A DNA stretch of 64,000 nucleotides, from positions 20,744,551 through 20,808,550 of the forward strand of contig CM033106.1 in assembly GCA_019321725.1 (NCBI GenBank). Direction: 5' to 3'. The first letter of the stretch is position 1; every line of letters starts with the position of its first letter. This document shows positions 1-11,390 of this stretch, in pieces. The notes beneath the pieces were generated by a model that saw only the letters and a program-made list of their open reading frames with translations, did not search any database and had not been told where the DNA came from. A program made the translations under genes and the position numbers. This DNA is from Paulownia fortunei (Eukaryota > Streptophyta > Magnoliopsida > Lamiales > Paulowniaceae).

Positions 1-272
1 TTTTCACATGAGTTTTCAAACATGCTTACTGGATACATGCCTGGTTTTGGTAAAAGCACATATTTAAAAAAACAAAAGGTGAAAAAAATGCAAGTTTGTC
101 ACAAATGTAGTCGATGGACTTGCAAAATAGTGTCGTTCCTTAGGAATGGTTTCTACAAATTGAGAAGACAAAATTTGATTCTTTATGGATGGACTGAGTA
201 ATGAGTCTTTGGATGACATTATATTGACTCTTGAGATGCAATCATATAGATTAGTACAACGTGCAATTCTTG
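1..272 (+). repeat. Direct repeat DR1, left copy (cut by window edge)
   Basis: This segment recurs at 1389-1660 with no gap and only about seven substitutions that I could count by eye, so the duplication is far younger than the surrounding elements. Both copies carry short readable stretches in shifting frames; one short frame begins at the ATG near 198. I do not recognise the encoded family. The left copy starts at base 1, so the true repeat may extend upstream of the window. Confidence 0.85.
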
Positions 273-644
273 ATTTATGGAATCACTTTCGTGATTAATA
301 TGAGCGTTATAGTCTTAGGAATCTGACATTAAAAATATTAATTTTTTGGTTTGTAAGAAAACTGTATGGGAAGCATATCCTTGACCCATAGAGGGCGTTT
401 AAGCCATTACCGGATGTAAAACCAGAGAAAGATATGAGTCAAAGTCACAAAAACATGTATATTTCTGTGTAAGTAGCTAATTTTCAAATTTTGTGTCCTT
501 ATTTTCAACCTTCTAACAAAAGAAAACGATGTGAAATAAATGCATTCCCTATTCACATCTCAATAAATAGTATCGTACTTACTCCATTTTTGCACAACTC
601 ACTTTCAAAGAAAAAACAAAATATGAAGTCTCATCCACTCCAAG

Positions 645-950
645 TTCAACTGTATTTGTGTACTTTTTGGAACAAATCCAGGAAAAAATGATAAGTTTAT
701 AAGGGCGGCTAATAATCTTGGTAGAACTTTAGCAAAAAGAAAAATTAATTTAGTGTATGAGGGAGGCATTCTGGGGTTAATGGGCAATGTTGCTACTTTT
801 GCTCATGTAAGAAGAGTCAAAATTTTAGGAATTATCCCAAAACCTTTAACAATACAGAATATCACAGGTATGACCATCGTTGATTAGCAAAAAGTATCAT
901 ATATTCAGGACAGAATGTCTAACATGTTAAAAAATGCGGATGCATTACAG
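645..950 (+). pseudogene. LOG-like (cytokinin riboside 5'-monophosphate phosphoribohydrolase) pseudogene, N-terminal half
   Basis: LOG enzymes release active cytokinin bases from riboside monophosphates in the cytosol. One frame from about 645 reads through the family's N-terminal Rossmann region: a hydrophobic first strand leading to FGTNPGKNDKF, where LOG has CGSS-x-G; then an amphipathic helix; then INLVYEGGILGLMG, matching the LOG signature LVYGGGSIGLMG with one Gly changed to Glu; then ILGIIPKPL and an ITG. A stop occurs at about 885. Weaker similarity to the Met/Ala-rich helix that ends in ADAF continues to about 950 and then stops, before the PGGxGT catalytic motif. The readable stretch crosses positions where I recall LOG genes having introns, so a processed copy is possible, but no poly(A) tail is seen. 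It cannot encode an enzyme. Confidence 0.7.
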
Positions 951-1143
951 TGTAGATTTTATTGACCCACTATTTTTAAAGACACTTGCACTTTCTTCCA
1001 AAGCTAAGAAAATTATAAAAAATTAGGATCCTTCCTGATTAAGTGGTGGATAATGGTATTCTGTCGTTATTGAACTTGGACTTATCAGTTTCGCAAACAA
1101 CTGAAATCTATGTATAAAGTTTCTCTCATTTTCTCATTCTCTA

Positions 1144-1269
1144 TTCTTGTTCTTTTTTAAATGGATGACATTTTTCTAACTCTCAAGAAGTGATTTCCTT
1201 TTCTTTCTTGTTCTTTTCAAAATGGATGGTATTTTTCTAACTCTCAAGAAGTGATTTCCTTTTCTTTCT
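1144..1269. repeat. Two-copy 61-bp tandem repeat
   Basis: Copies at 1144-1204 and 1205-1269 have an exact 61-base offset and differ by only a few bases near the start of each unit. The repeat is pyrimidine-rich and has no open frame of note. It lies between the LOG-like pseudogene and the right DR1 copy. Confidence 0.9.
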
Positions 1270-1388
1270 AAAAATATAAATTCAAAAATTTATAAAACCA
1301 AGATTGAAATATTAAGGATGCTTATACTTAAGGGCATCCCAGGGACATATGATGGATAATTGAAGCAATGGTAAGAGTAGCTGGTAAG

Positions 1389-1660
1389 TTTTCACATGAG
1401 TTTTTAAACATGCTTACTGGATACATGTCTGGTTTTGGTAAAAGCACATATTTAAAAAAACAAAAGGTGAAAAAAATGCAAGTTTATCACAAATGTTGTC
1501 GATGGACTTGCAAAATAGTGTCGTTCCTTAGGAATGGTTTCTACAAATTGAGAAGACAAAATTTGATTCATTATGGATGGATTGAGTAATGAGTCTTTGG
1601 ATGACATTATATTGACACTTGAGATGCAATCATATAGATTAGTACAACGTGCAATTCTTG
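1389..1660 (+). repeat. Direct repeat DR1, right copy
   Basis: Ungapped second copy of 1-272, about 97 percent identical by eye. An open frame of about 73 codons starts at 1368, just upstream of the repeat, and runs through it. It shows a Cys-x2-Cys pair, but I recognise no family. Similarity to the left copy stops abruptly at 1660. The two copies flank the LOG-like pseudogene at 645-950, so the pair could come from a segmental duplication or be short terminal repeats of an unknown element. Confidence 0.85.
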
Positions 1661-1830
1661 GCATCATATGTTGATGAGTGATGGAGGAGGTAATGTTGGC
1701 CTGAGGACATTAAACCATGCAATTGTTGGGAGACAAGCCAACAAATGGAAAAAAAGACTATGAGATCCAATAATCACATATTTGCTTTCTCTAACTCTCA
1801 TTCTCTTTTCTATTTTCTATTTTTTCTTTT
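1661..1830. other. Short unassigned spacer
   Basis: AT-rich sequence between DR1 and the minus-strand Copia fragment. It has a brief readable stretch (IVGRQANKWKKRL at about 1718-1756), but I recognise no gene or repeat. Confidence 0.4.
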
Positions 1831-2513
1831 TTTTACTTTATTTTGTCCTAATCGAGAGTGCGTGCTCACAATATGGGAGGTAGTATTTTTTAAAATTTTA
1901 TCATGCCAATCAAGATTAGCTCCAATAGATAAGAGAACTCGAACTATATTCAAATTTGCTACAAGAACAATATAATGTCTCTTTATAATAAGTCCTATAG
2001 GTTGAGTAAAACCTTTAGCCACCAATCTTGCCTTATATTGCTCCAAAGACCCATCTGAATTAAATTTAACTATAAGATCTATTTACATCCAACATGAGTA
2101 TTTCCTCTTGATAAATCAACTATCTCCCATGTTGCATTCTTCTCAAGTGCACATATCTCTTCTAAAACAACACTCTTCTATTCAGGAACCTCTATAGCAT
2201 CTTGTATATTCTTAGGTATGTCTATACTGGACAACTGTGAGATAAAAGTAGAGAAAGATGAAGATAAATTTTCATAAGAGACATATCTAGGATGCTTAGT
2301 ACAAGATCTAACACCTGTCCTAAGAGCTATTGAAAAATATAAGGCCTCAAGGTAATCAAGTTCAGAAGAATCAGATTTAGTACTTGGGCTTTGTGAATGA
2401 AATGAATTAGAAGCAGGATGTGAACTCGAGTTAGATTCTTGAACTTGCTTGATCACATTATCTTCAACACTTTGATTTTGATTTCTCCTTGTATAGACAA
2501 CAAGCTCTTTCAT
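1830..2513 (-). pseudogene. Ty1/copia pol fragment, integrase C-terminus to start of reverse transcriptase
   Basis: Read on the minus strand, 2513-2178 encodes a Ser/Asn-rich linker followed by a block of the pattern YVSYENLS-SFSTFISQLSS, typical of the copia integrase-RT linker. After a frameshift the frame at 2046-1880 gives EQYKARLVAKGFTQ, the hallmark start of the copia RT, and then a diverged VRVLLS-ANLDW block. The usual DVKNAFL motif is degraded and the RT active site is absent. No LTRs are visible near it. The orientation is opposite to the next copia remnant at 2.7 kb, so this is a separate insertion or scrap. Confidence 0.85.
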
Positions 2514-2700
2514 TCCTTGGATTATTCATAATTTCCAAATGATGTTGATCTACATCCTACACTAAGTAGGATGATGCAATCTTGATTGCGGCCTACATAA
2601 TAAAAGTTGTGCCTCCAAGTGAATTCTTCAACCTTTAATGAGATGTGATATGGTAGTAAGCCCAAATTAGTGGGTTTATGCCTATTTAAGTTTAAGAAGT
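2514..2700. other. Unassigned spacer between two copia remnants
   Basis: About 190 bases with no coding signal. The last ~60 bases may be badly decayed copia sequence leading into the element at 2701. Confidence 0.4.
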
Positions 2701-4320
2701 TGTGTTATCAAAAGATGATGAACACCTTGATGGAGAAATAACAGAAATTATGTCGCACTATTTAGATTTTCTCAAAGAGGATTTACGAGCATATGAGAAG
2801 TCAAATAAAATCTTGCGCTATATGAGTTGCAAGATCCTTGAGGTGGCACTCAATTTTTTAGCGAGAATGATGTATTTGAAACTCATCCAATAATTGCTGG
2901 GATAGTGGGAGCGACCCAAAGACAGTGGGAGTGTCTCACTTGAAAATGGACTCTCAAGTTCTATAAGTAAGAAAGAGTGAACATGAGAAAGTTCTCCATC
3001 GTCTATATGAGATTGAGTGGGTATCCTTCATGACTGCTCTTGTAGATGTTGATGAGTCAACTTAGACTTTTGACTTCACTTAATGCTTTAAGAGAACAGC
3101 TGCTATGAAGGAAAATATGAGCCTAATGACTAAGAACAAAGTCTAAGAGCTGGTTGATCTTCCTTCTAGATGCAAGACCATTAGAAACATGTGGTTTCTA
3201 GAGGTCAAGTGCAAAGTAGATGGGTTGATTGACATGTGTATGACTCAACCAAGGATGAAATATTTATGCTTAATAGAAGAGCGTTAATTTTTTGATATGT
3301 TCTCTCTAAGTGGTGAGATTGCTCAATTTGCCAAGATGTTATTGGTTATTGCCACTTTTGTCTAGGTTTGTTCTAGATAATTAAGGTTAACATATATGAA
3401 TAAGGAGTGGACGAGGAGATCTATGTGGATGGCCTAATAAACTCAAGAAGAGGGGCAAGAGCATAAAAGATTGTTGATCAAGAAACTCCATTTGTAACTT
3501 GAATTATCGTCATAATAGTGGTGTTAATGATTTCATCGAGCTATCACTCTAATGGGCTTATGCTGGTCGAGTAAAGTCACTAAATATATGTCAACATAAA
3601 TAAGAGAATTTAATTCTCACTGTATTTGGGCAATAATATGATAGCTAGAAGGGACAAAGAGTTGTCGCCACTTAGTAATGGGTGTCATTTACATTTGGAA
3701 TTGACATAGGAGAAGTGGATATATACTTGGTGTTGTGATACCGAGATTCTATGTGCATCTCACAAATCCTATTGAAACTTTATAGTAAAAGATTATATTC
3801 TTAGTTAAATTGGAATGCCTTAAGATGGAAGAAGAAAAGAAATGCTAACTAGTATTATACAAGTGCTATAGAAAGTTTGATGTGCACTGTGTGTGCACTC
3901 GACTAGTATTGTGCTTGATAATTAGATTATTGGTGAATGGATGTCAAAGTGATCCTTTATGCAAATATCGCGATGCAATCAAGTGGATACTTAGATATCT
4001 TAATAGAGTGATCCAAGATTTGTTTGAGGCAATCTAGTATCTTGAAAGGATGCGCATTGTGCGCACTTTTGTGAGGCTATTATTATCTTTATGATAATAA
4101 AGCCACTTTGGTATATGCTTTAGACGTCGGACATTGCTGGAGGACAAAACATACTTATACCAGTCATTGCTTCACTTAAGAGAGTATTGCTCATAATTAA
4201 ATTGTTCTCAGATATATTTCTACGAGTGGTGTGATCGCTTATCCCTTTTACTGAGCTTTTGTATAGAGATATGCTCCAAAGGCATGTGAGTAGTATGGAA
4301 TTATGTAGAACTTATTTTTG
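2701..4320 (+). pseudogene. Copia-1: decayed pol (integrase tail, RT, RNase H)
   Basis: This is the same family as the copia at 59.5-64 kb. The stretch around 2715-2780 parallels 63165-63240 (EHPDGGITEI in the better copy, EHLDGEITEI here). The RT entry is recognisable near 3130-3250. RNase H-like text appears at 3985-4010 (AIKWILRYL) and its C-terminal end at about 4150-4270 (LRYISTSGVIA). Stops and indels occur every few tens of codons, so nothing is translatable. Gag, protease and the 5' LTR are missing, so only the 3' half survives. The 3' LTR follows at 5369. Confidence 0.8.
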
Positions 4321-5368
4321 GTGGCCGATGAGAATATGTTGAAATTAATGAGATATATTAGTATTCTCATTATATGGTTGCTACTGGATTTGTGAGTTGT
4401 CACTAGGCCATCTCACATGGGCAATCACCCTAGCAGTGTGATAGTGAGCAAGGCGAGACTTAAAGATCGTGTCGCATAACTGAGGTTAGCGAATGATTGC
4501 CTTCGTGCATGGAGTAGAGAGAAAGGTTAATATGCATAACTAAGAGTCACCTTAGCTTGGAGGCTAAGATGAGATCCGAGTTGATCGATTATGAAGTATG
4601 TATAAACTTCATGATAAGCTTGTTTATAGTTGAACATGCAAACTGCTAAAAGGTATTTTGGAGAGTGACTTTTGGTAGTGCACAGGTCAGGCACTTGGAA
4701 AGCAACTGGACTTAGTTTCATATGATGTTTAGAGAGTGACATGCCCAATTTGAGTAAGAGATCCATCATAGCATGTATTCATACTACATGTGCTTTGAGA
4801 CAACCTTCTATAGAAAAGTGATTGAATGAGTCCCTACTTCGTCACTGTGTGAGCCCATATTATTTTGTACTCTCTGGGACTCTGGACTTTGTCATGAGGT
4901 GTATGCTTGATAATGCTACTTTAGTATGTATTCAATGGCCATATATGATTCGATTTGTCGAAGCATGTCTAGGAAAGTTGTCAAGACAAAGTTGATTGGC
5001 ATGAGAGGCCGTGAAAGAACTAAGTTGGTAACATACTTATGTTCTATAGTTCATAGCCCGGGCGACTATGTCAAAATGTGTTTGACTAGTCATGAACATA
5101 GATACATATTTGAGTGAGTCGAGCATACTCTACTTATTTTCATTAAGGGATCTAGAGATGCTTGATTGGGTGCGACTGCATAATTTGGGGTACGAGTTTT
5201 GAGTTGTAAAGTTATGTTAGTTAGGTAATGACTTAATATAACTTTCCTCACTTGCTTCTTTCTCGCTTGATCGCACGCCTTATTCCCTATATAAAAGAAG
5301 GAACGTTAGAATTGAATTATGAGAATGTGATTCGAATGAGTCGAGTCAAATATGTATGAGCGGGAGAT
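4321..5368 (+). other. Copia-1 3' untranslated stretch ending in a polypurine tract
   Basis: About 1 kb between the RNase H remnant and the LTR, without a convincing reading frame. It ends in a purine-rich run (gagcgggaga, 5358-5367) immediately before TGTTAG, the position expected for the plus-strand primer of a copia element. The short open frames here (for example 4926-5117 plus and 4527-4769 minus) show no recognisable motif. Confidence 0.55.
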
Positions 5369-5837
5369 GTTAGTGTACATGGGCACATAAGTCATGCTAT
5401 GCAGCTATATAAGTCATGCGCACATGGGAGGCGGCTTAACTTTTGTACTCCTCATTATTACGACTGGTTATCAACCAGTCTTTGTATTCTTTCATTTGCC
5501 CTCTTTGTTCTTATAAAATAAACATAAAGAAGGACTGAAAGAGGTACGAGAACCCTGCACTAAAGAGCATCCATATTTGCTCAAACATTCTCCTTCATAT
5601 TTGCTCTCATATTCTCTCTTAGGATATCACCACAAGATATCTCCGAGGGCTTAAGGCATGTAGATAAAAATTGGTGAATGCTGTAGTAGTATTCATTGGA
5701 GCGAGAAGGACTGTGGTTCTATTTGAAAGGCTTGTAGGCGAGCTGTTCATTAAGAGTGAATCAAATAAATTTTTGTTGCTGAGGTAATATTGATTTACTT
5801 ATTATTAATTATTTATATACGTTTGAAATTATTTACA
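5369..5837 (+). repeat. Copia-1 3' LTR (469 bp)
   Basis: Starts TGTTAGTGTACATGG directly after the polypurine tract and ends at ATTTACA, giving TG...CA ends. The second half (about 5590-5837) is clearly homologous to 59740-59973, the 5' LTR of Copia-3: both share the stretch about an insertion-like GGAGCGAGAA and end ...TTACA. The first halves differ, so the two copies share R/U5 but have diverged U3 regions. A TATA-like TTATAAAATAAA lies near 5513. Confidence 0.8.
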
Positions 5838-7356
5838 GTTTAAAACAAGCTATGAATAACTAGTGTGCAATTATGAATCAATTATTTTAGAAGAAAATGA
5901 ATTATATTTTAAAATTATATATGTTCTAAACATTTTCCATTGCTTAAGTTGGATCTCGCGAAAAACTACACTTTGTCTTGTATATTGGGGAAGTGGCATT
6001 TTTAGGACAACTAACTATGAAGGTGGCAATTTACACCACCATCTTTTCAATTCTGTACAATTTAAGGATACTAAATACTTAAAAAATTAAAATTTGGGGG
6101 AAAAGTCACGTGACCGGATTATGACTTTTAAAATTGAAGTTTTTTCAATTTGAAGGGAAAATCAGCACATTATTTTCACTGGAGGTTCAAAAGTGTCACT
6201 CCCTTCTAGTTTATTGGATTAAAATTATTACTTATTCCTAACTTATATGACTATTTTGCTGGACCAATCAATATGTCACATGACTTTCGCGAAAATCATA
6301 CTCAAAACACTACACCTTCCCTAATCTTTCAAATTTAGAAGGAAAAAATTCAATTTAATCTGAAATTAAATCTTAAATCCAGACCATAATCATAATTTAT
6401 AATATAATTATCAACACTTGGACCAAAGTTTAATAGTTTATAATAACGCACAATTAGTCAAAAATAGTTAGGAGAGTTTAATTTAAGGTGAGTTTGGTTG
6501 CAATGTTTCAAATTCAAATTAATTATCGTTTTGTGATTTAATCACTTATTTGAGTGATAAAAAATATCAGGAAAATATTTGGACACACTATCAAGTCATT
6601 TAGTCTGGAGTTGGATTGCATAGAGAAAGGGTATAATAGTACTAGAATGAAATTAAATAATATGTAAGTATGACCTTAAGCCTTGTCCTCACTATCAACC
6701 AAACCCCATTGAATTCCCACATCTTACACAAATTAAGATGTTTTGTCATATAATTGATAATTTTGTGCACTTATTTTTTAATAAATTTTGTATAGGTATC
6801 AAAGCACAATCCTCCAAATCCAGTCATTGATGTCATCTCTCTCTATGTATATAAATACATAATATACATGTGTTTTTGTCTTAAAAAATAAGATCGAACC
6901 TCTTCTTTTTCTCCAAAATATCAGGCAAAAAAAGGTATAATGATCAATAGTTTGTATTTTATGTGCTGACAATGTTGCAACTTTAGTTCTATAAATTAAA
7001 AGGTGGTATCATTTTCACGTGCAAAAATTTGCTTATTTTCCATCTACAATGACAAAATCCCAATTTTTTTTGTCATGTGCAATGTGATAAATTTCGGCCA
7101 ACTTTTTAGTTTTCAATGAATAGTGTACTAAAATCATGCAAACTTAAAACATTATGGTGCAAAATTACCACATCAATAATTGGATGTCCTAAAAAATGCG
7201 ACCCCACAACTTACAGAACGAAAGATACAGTTTTGTAAGAATCACTCTCTTGCATGGTATACTGCATGGTAGGGTATACGGTGTGTAGATTGAAGTAATG
7301 ATTGGTAAAATAATATGGATAATAATATAGTGAATGGAATTTAATTATTTTATGGT
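5838..7356. other. AT-rich stretch with no gene recognised
   Basis: About 1.5 kb with only short spurious frames. I saw no repeat shared with the rest of the window, no terminal inverted repeats I could trust and no coding signature. The right edge is where pararetrovirus sequence begins (around 7357), judged by comparison with the equivalent position near 11640. Confidence 0.5.
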
Positions 7357-8600
7357 TGAATAATTTTTTTTGTGCTTGGTTCCATAAGCCAAAAGTATAT
7401 CTAACAATGACCTCATTAGATCCATCCTTTTGTTTAAGGATACCTCCGTAACCAATTTCAGAGGCATCAGTTTCGACTATTTTGAATAAATTTGGATTAG
7501 CAATAGCTAAAAACGGGAGCTCTTTAGCTTTCTCTTTTATTTTTCTCACTGCATTAGTGTGACTGTTAGTCCATTGAGCAGGATTGCTTTTTTGCCTTTG
7601 AAAAAGGAGTTTGCAATCGAATGCAAGTCCTTTATAGAAGTCTGCTATCTAATTTAGACTTCTAAGAAATTTTTATAACTGATTTTTATTAGTTATTCAT
7701 CAAGAAATTTGTCTGCAAATTTTATTGCTCTATCTATAGGACTTATTAGTCCATTTTTAATATAATGACCAAGAAATCTACCTTTTGTTTGAAAAAGTTT
7801 TACCTTCTTTGCTGAAACAGCAAGTCCAGCTTTCTTGGTTGTATTAGTAAATATATTTAAGTGCTTAAAATGTTGCTCAATATTAGCAGAATAAATTAGC
7901 ACATCATCAATATAAACAATTGTAAACTCCATATGGGGATTATATATGTCATTCATGACATGTTGGAATTCAAAAGGAGTATTTTTTAGTTCGAATGGCA
8001 TAACGTTCCATTCATAATGCCCAAAAGGCACTGTGAAAGCCGTTTTATATTTATCTTCTTCTTTTAGAAGAATTTGCAAGGACCCTGACTTCATATCAAA
8101 TTTTGAAAATATTTTGGCTTGATTAAGCCTATTAAGCAAATCCATTTTATTAGGAATTGGATATTGAATCCATCTAAGCACTTTATTTAGCAGTTTGTAA
8201 TTAATTACTAATCTTGGAGCTCCTCTTTCTATTTATGCGGCATTCTCGACATAGAATGTCGGACAACTCCAAAAGCTATGAGTTGGCCTTATTAGACCTT
8301 TTTCAAGTAATTCTTGAATTTTCTTTTTACAAAACTCAAGATGTCTAGGACCCTAGCAATAAGGCGAGCTTTGGTTGGAATATATTTTTCATTAAAATCT
8401 GGTTCATATGGCAGACTTACCATATGTTTTTTCCTTTCCCAAAAGGCATTAGGAGTTTCAGCACATATTTCTTTAAATATTTTTTCTAAAATTTCTTTTA
8501 TCTTTTGCTAAATTTTTGGAGAATTAATTTTTTCACAAAGAAGTTTAAATGAAACTTCATTTTGTAATGATAAAAGAAAATTTTCTTTCTTTTGAAGAAC
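7357..8600 (-). pseudogene. Endogenous pararetrovirus block A: RT-RNase H fragment
   Basis: The minus strand encodes a caulimovirid-type reverse transcriptase. The block at 8181-7693 contains the primer-grip and finger region, VIDDV-type active site text (VYIDDVLIYS) and the connection domain; 7549-7380 carries the start of RNase H (ETDAS, then a Gly-rich turn). Stops at about 8230 and 7650 and a frame break split it. It is homologous to block B (plus strand, from 8634) and block C (minus strand, 11640-12950). It lacks the movement, coat and protease regions and ends abruptly at about 7357 within RNase H. It is truncated and defective. Confidence 0.88.
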
Positions 8601-8633
8601 ATTTAATAGCAAATTAATAGAATCAATTTTTCA
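8601..8633. other. Centre of first fold-back junction (blocks A and B)
   Basis: A spacer of about 33 bp separates a minus-strand arm ending in ttttcttttgaag from a plus-strand arm starting caaaagaaagaaaattttc. The arms are imperfect inverted repeats over more than 1.2 kb in each direction, so blocks A and B form a head-to-head palindrome of RT sequence. Confidence 0.85.
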
Positions 8634-10112
8634 AAAGAAAGAAAATTTTCTTTTATTATAATGAAATAAAGTTTTGTTCAAACTTCTTTGTGAAAAAATT
8701 AATTCTCTAAAATTCAGCAAAAGATAAAAGAAATTTCAGAAAAAATATTTAAAGAAATATGTGCTGAAACTCCTAATACCTTAAGGGAAAGGAAAAAACA
8801 TATGGTAAGTCTGCCATATGAACCAAATTTTAATGAAAAATATATTCCAACCAAAGCTCGCCTTATTGCTATGGGTCTTAGACATCTTGAGCTTTGTAAA
8901 AAGGAAATTCAAGAATTACTTGAAAAAGGACTAATAAGGCCAAGTCATAGCCCTTGGAGTTGTCCCACATTCAATGTCGAGAATGCTGCAGAAATTGAAA
9001 AAGGAGCTCCAAGATCAGTAATTAATGACAAACCGCTTAATAAAACGCTTATATGGATTCGATATCCAATTCCTAATAAAAGGGATTTGCTTAATAGGCT
9101 TAATCAAGCCAAAATATTTTCAAAATGTGATATGAAATGAAGGTTTTGGCAAATTCTTTTAAAAGAAGAAGATAGATATAAAACAGCTTTCACAATGCCT
9201 TTTGGGCATTATGAATGGAACGTTATGCCATTCGGACTAAAAAATGCCCCTTTTGAATTCCAACATGTTATGAATGACATATGTAGTCCTCATATAGAGT
9301 TTACAATTATTTATATTGATGATGTGCTAATTTATTCTATTAATATTGAGCAACATTTTAAGCACTTAAATATATTTATTAATACAACCAAGAAAGTTGG
9401 ACTTGCTGTTTCAGCAAAGAAGGTAAAACTTTTTCAAACAAAAGTTAGATTTCTTGGTCATTATATTGAAAATGGACTAATAAGTCCTATAGAAATAGCA
9501 ATAAAATTTGCAGACAAATTTCCTAATAAAATAACGGATAAAAATCAGTTACAAAGATTTCTTGGAAGTCTAAATTACATAGCAGACTTCTATAAAGGAC
9601 TTGCATTCGATTGCAATCTCCTTTTTCAAAGGCTAAAAAGCAATCCTGCTCCATGGACTAACAGTTACACTAATGCATTGAGAAAAATAAAAGAAAAAGC
9701 TAAAGAGCTCCCATGTTTAGCTATTGCTAATCTAAATTTATTCAAAATAGTCGAAACTGACGCTTCTTAAATTGGTTACAGAGGTATCCTTAAACAAAAG
9801 GATGGATCTAATGAGGTCCTTGTTAGATATACTTCTGGCTTATGGAACCAAGCGCAAAAATTATTCAACCATAAAAAAAGAAATACTTAGTATTGTCCTT
9901 TGTATCACTAAATGCGATAGTAATATAATTATTAAAAAATTTCTTACTAAGAATTGATTGCAAATCTACAGATGAAGTATTGCATAAAGATGTTAAAAAC
10001 ATTACATCTAAACAAATATTTGCTAGATGGTTCTTGTTTTGAATTTGATATTGAACATATCTCTGGAAAATCTAATGCTTTGCCAGATTTTCTATTGAGA
10101 GAATTTCTATAG
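8634..10112 (+). pseudogene. Endogenous pararetrovirus block B: RT-RNase H
   Basis: This is the most readable RT copy. Frame 8802-9140 carries the N-terminal RT (LLEKGLIRPSHSPWSCP). After an in-frame TGA at about 9138, 9195-9770 carries MPFGLKNAPFEFQ and the active-site text IYIDDVLIYS, then the connection and the RNase H start (ETDAS, interrupted by TAA at 9768). RNase H continues in other frames to about 10112, where ISGKSNALPDF marks the usual C-terminal end. Stops and frameshifts make it non-functional. The family places RT-RNase H at the C-terminus of a large polyprotein; the upstream domains are absent in this block and a second ORF follows. Confidence 0.88.
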
Positions 10113-10140
10113 GGAACACCCCTGGAAAACAGTGACTAAT

Positions 10141-10794
10141 ATGAAGCCAGCCTCAATGAAGAAAAATAGTGCTAAAAGTACCAAGAAACAAACAAATGAA
10201 GAAACATCAAAGGCTAATAGCCAAACAGGTGATGATTTACCTCAATTCGATCCTATTAAGGAATTTGAAGGAAATGAAACTGCCTATAAAATACAATTAT
10301 ATCATAATGCAGTCTTTTCTAATAGAAAAGAAAAGGATGATTTAAAATATCCTTATATTATCACTGCACATAAAAATTATGCTCTTGTTGAAACAAGCCT
10401 AATAGGCTTACCACCAAATCATGTTGCACATCATACATGCTCAAAGAAGTATTTTCCATTTTTGGGAGAAAAATTCAAGAATTCTTTGAAACCATTCTAA
10501 TAGAAACAAGTTCTGCTGATATTTCTCATATGAAAAGAAGCCCTACTGAACATGGGTTTTCAAAAATTCTTTTTTAAAATATCATTCCACCAACAAATTA
10601 GGGAATCCAGCTTTTTCAGCCTAGACAACTTTCTACATATAGAACCTTTTCCAACCTTTATACTTATGATGATTATATCCATGCTTGGGAAAATGTCCTC
10701 CTTTACGACAATTCTCAAAGAAAACATACATGGATAAAATTCACCCTTGTTGAAACCTCACAACCAATTCCAGTCTGGTTTAAAACCTTCTTTT
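10141..10794 (+). pseudogene. Endogenous pararetrovirus block B: second ORF of unknown function
   Basis: An ATG at 10141 opens a frame to 10500 with a Lys/Ser/Asn-rich N-terminus, then an acidic patch and a region around YPYIITAHKN. Similarity to the block C copy continues through frame breaks to about 10700, and plus-strand viral sequence runs to about 10794. A separate ORF after RNase H, with no named domain, is the arrangement described for the Florendovirus group of endogenous caulimovirids; I infer the group from gene order, not from a search. An alternative start is the GTG at 10132. Confidence 0.65.
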
Positions 10795-10800
10795 TCTGTG
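10795..10800. other. Second fold-back junction (blocks B and C)
   Basis: Plus-oriented sequence ends within a short G run (near 10795-10800), and the next base pairs with about 10699 of the same gene in inverted orientation. About 100 bp of block B therefore has no mirror partner. The joint sits on a short run of Gs/Cs shared by both sides, which suggests joining at microhomology. Confidence 0.75.
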
Positions 10801-11390
10801 GGGGGACATTTTCCCAAGCATAGATATAATCATCATATGTATAAAGGTTGGGAAGGGTTCTATATGTAGAAAGTTGTCTAGGCTGAAGAAAGCTGGATTC
10901 CCCAATTTGTTGGTGGAATGATATTTTCAATAAGAATTTTTGAAAACCCATGTTCAGTAGGGCTTCTTTTCATATGACAAATATCAACAGAACCTATTTT
11001 CATTAGAATGGATTCAAGGAATTCTTGAGTTTTTCTCCCAAAAATGGGGGATAATTCTTTGAGCATGTACGATTGTGCAATGTGATTTGGTGGTAAGCCT
11101 ATTAGGCTTGTTTCAACAAGAGCACAATTTTTATGTGCAGTGATAATATATGGATATTTTAAATCATCCTTTTCTTTTCTTTTAGAAAAGACCGCATTAT
11201 GATACAATTGTATTTCATAGGCAGTCTCATCATTTTCAAATTCCTTAATAGGATCGAATTGAGGTAAATCATCACCTGTTTGGCTATTAGCCTTTCATGT
11301 TTCTTCATTTGTTTGTTTATTGGTGCTTTTAGCACTATTTTTTTTCATTGAGGCTGGCTTCACATTAGTCACCGTTTTCTAGGGGCGTTC
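10801..11390 (-). pseudogene. Endogenous pararetrovirus block C: second ORF of unknown function
   Basis: Mirror copy of 10141-10700. The longest frame is 11207-10878, and the N-terminal Lys/Ser-rich part is readable upstream to about 11365 with stops. No known domain is recognised. It is cut by the fold-back junction at 10801, so its C-terminus is missing here. Confidence 0.65.

Noticed and set aside
4926..5117. 63-codon plus-strand frame upstream of the Copia-1 LTR
   Set aside because: No recognisable domain, and it lies in the element's non-coding 3' stretch.
5838..7356. Possible MITE or host gene in the AT-rich gap
   Set aside because: No terminal inverted repeats, target duplications or coding signature could be confirmed by eye.
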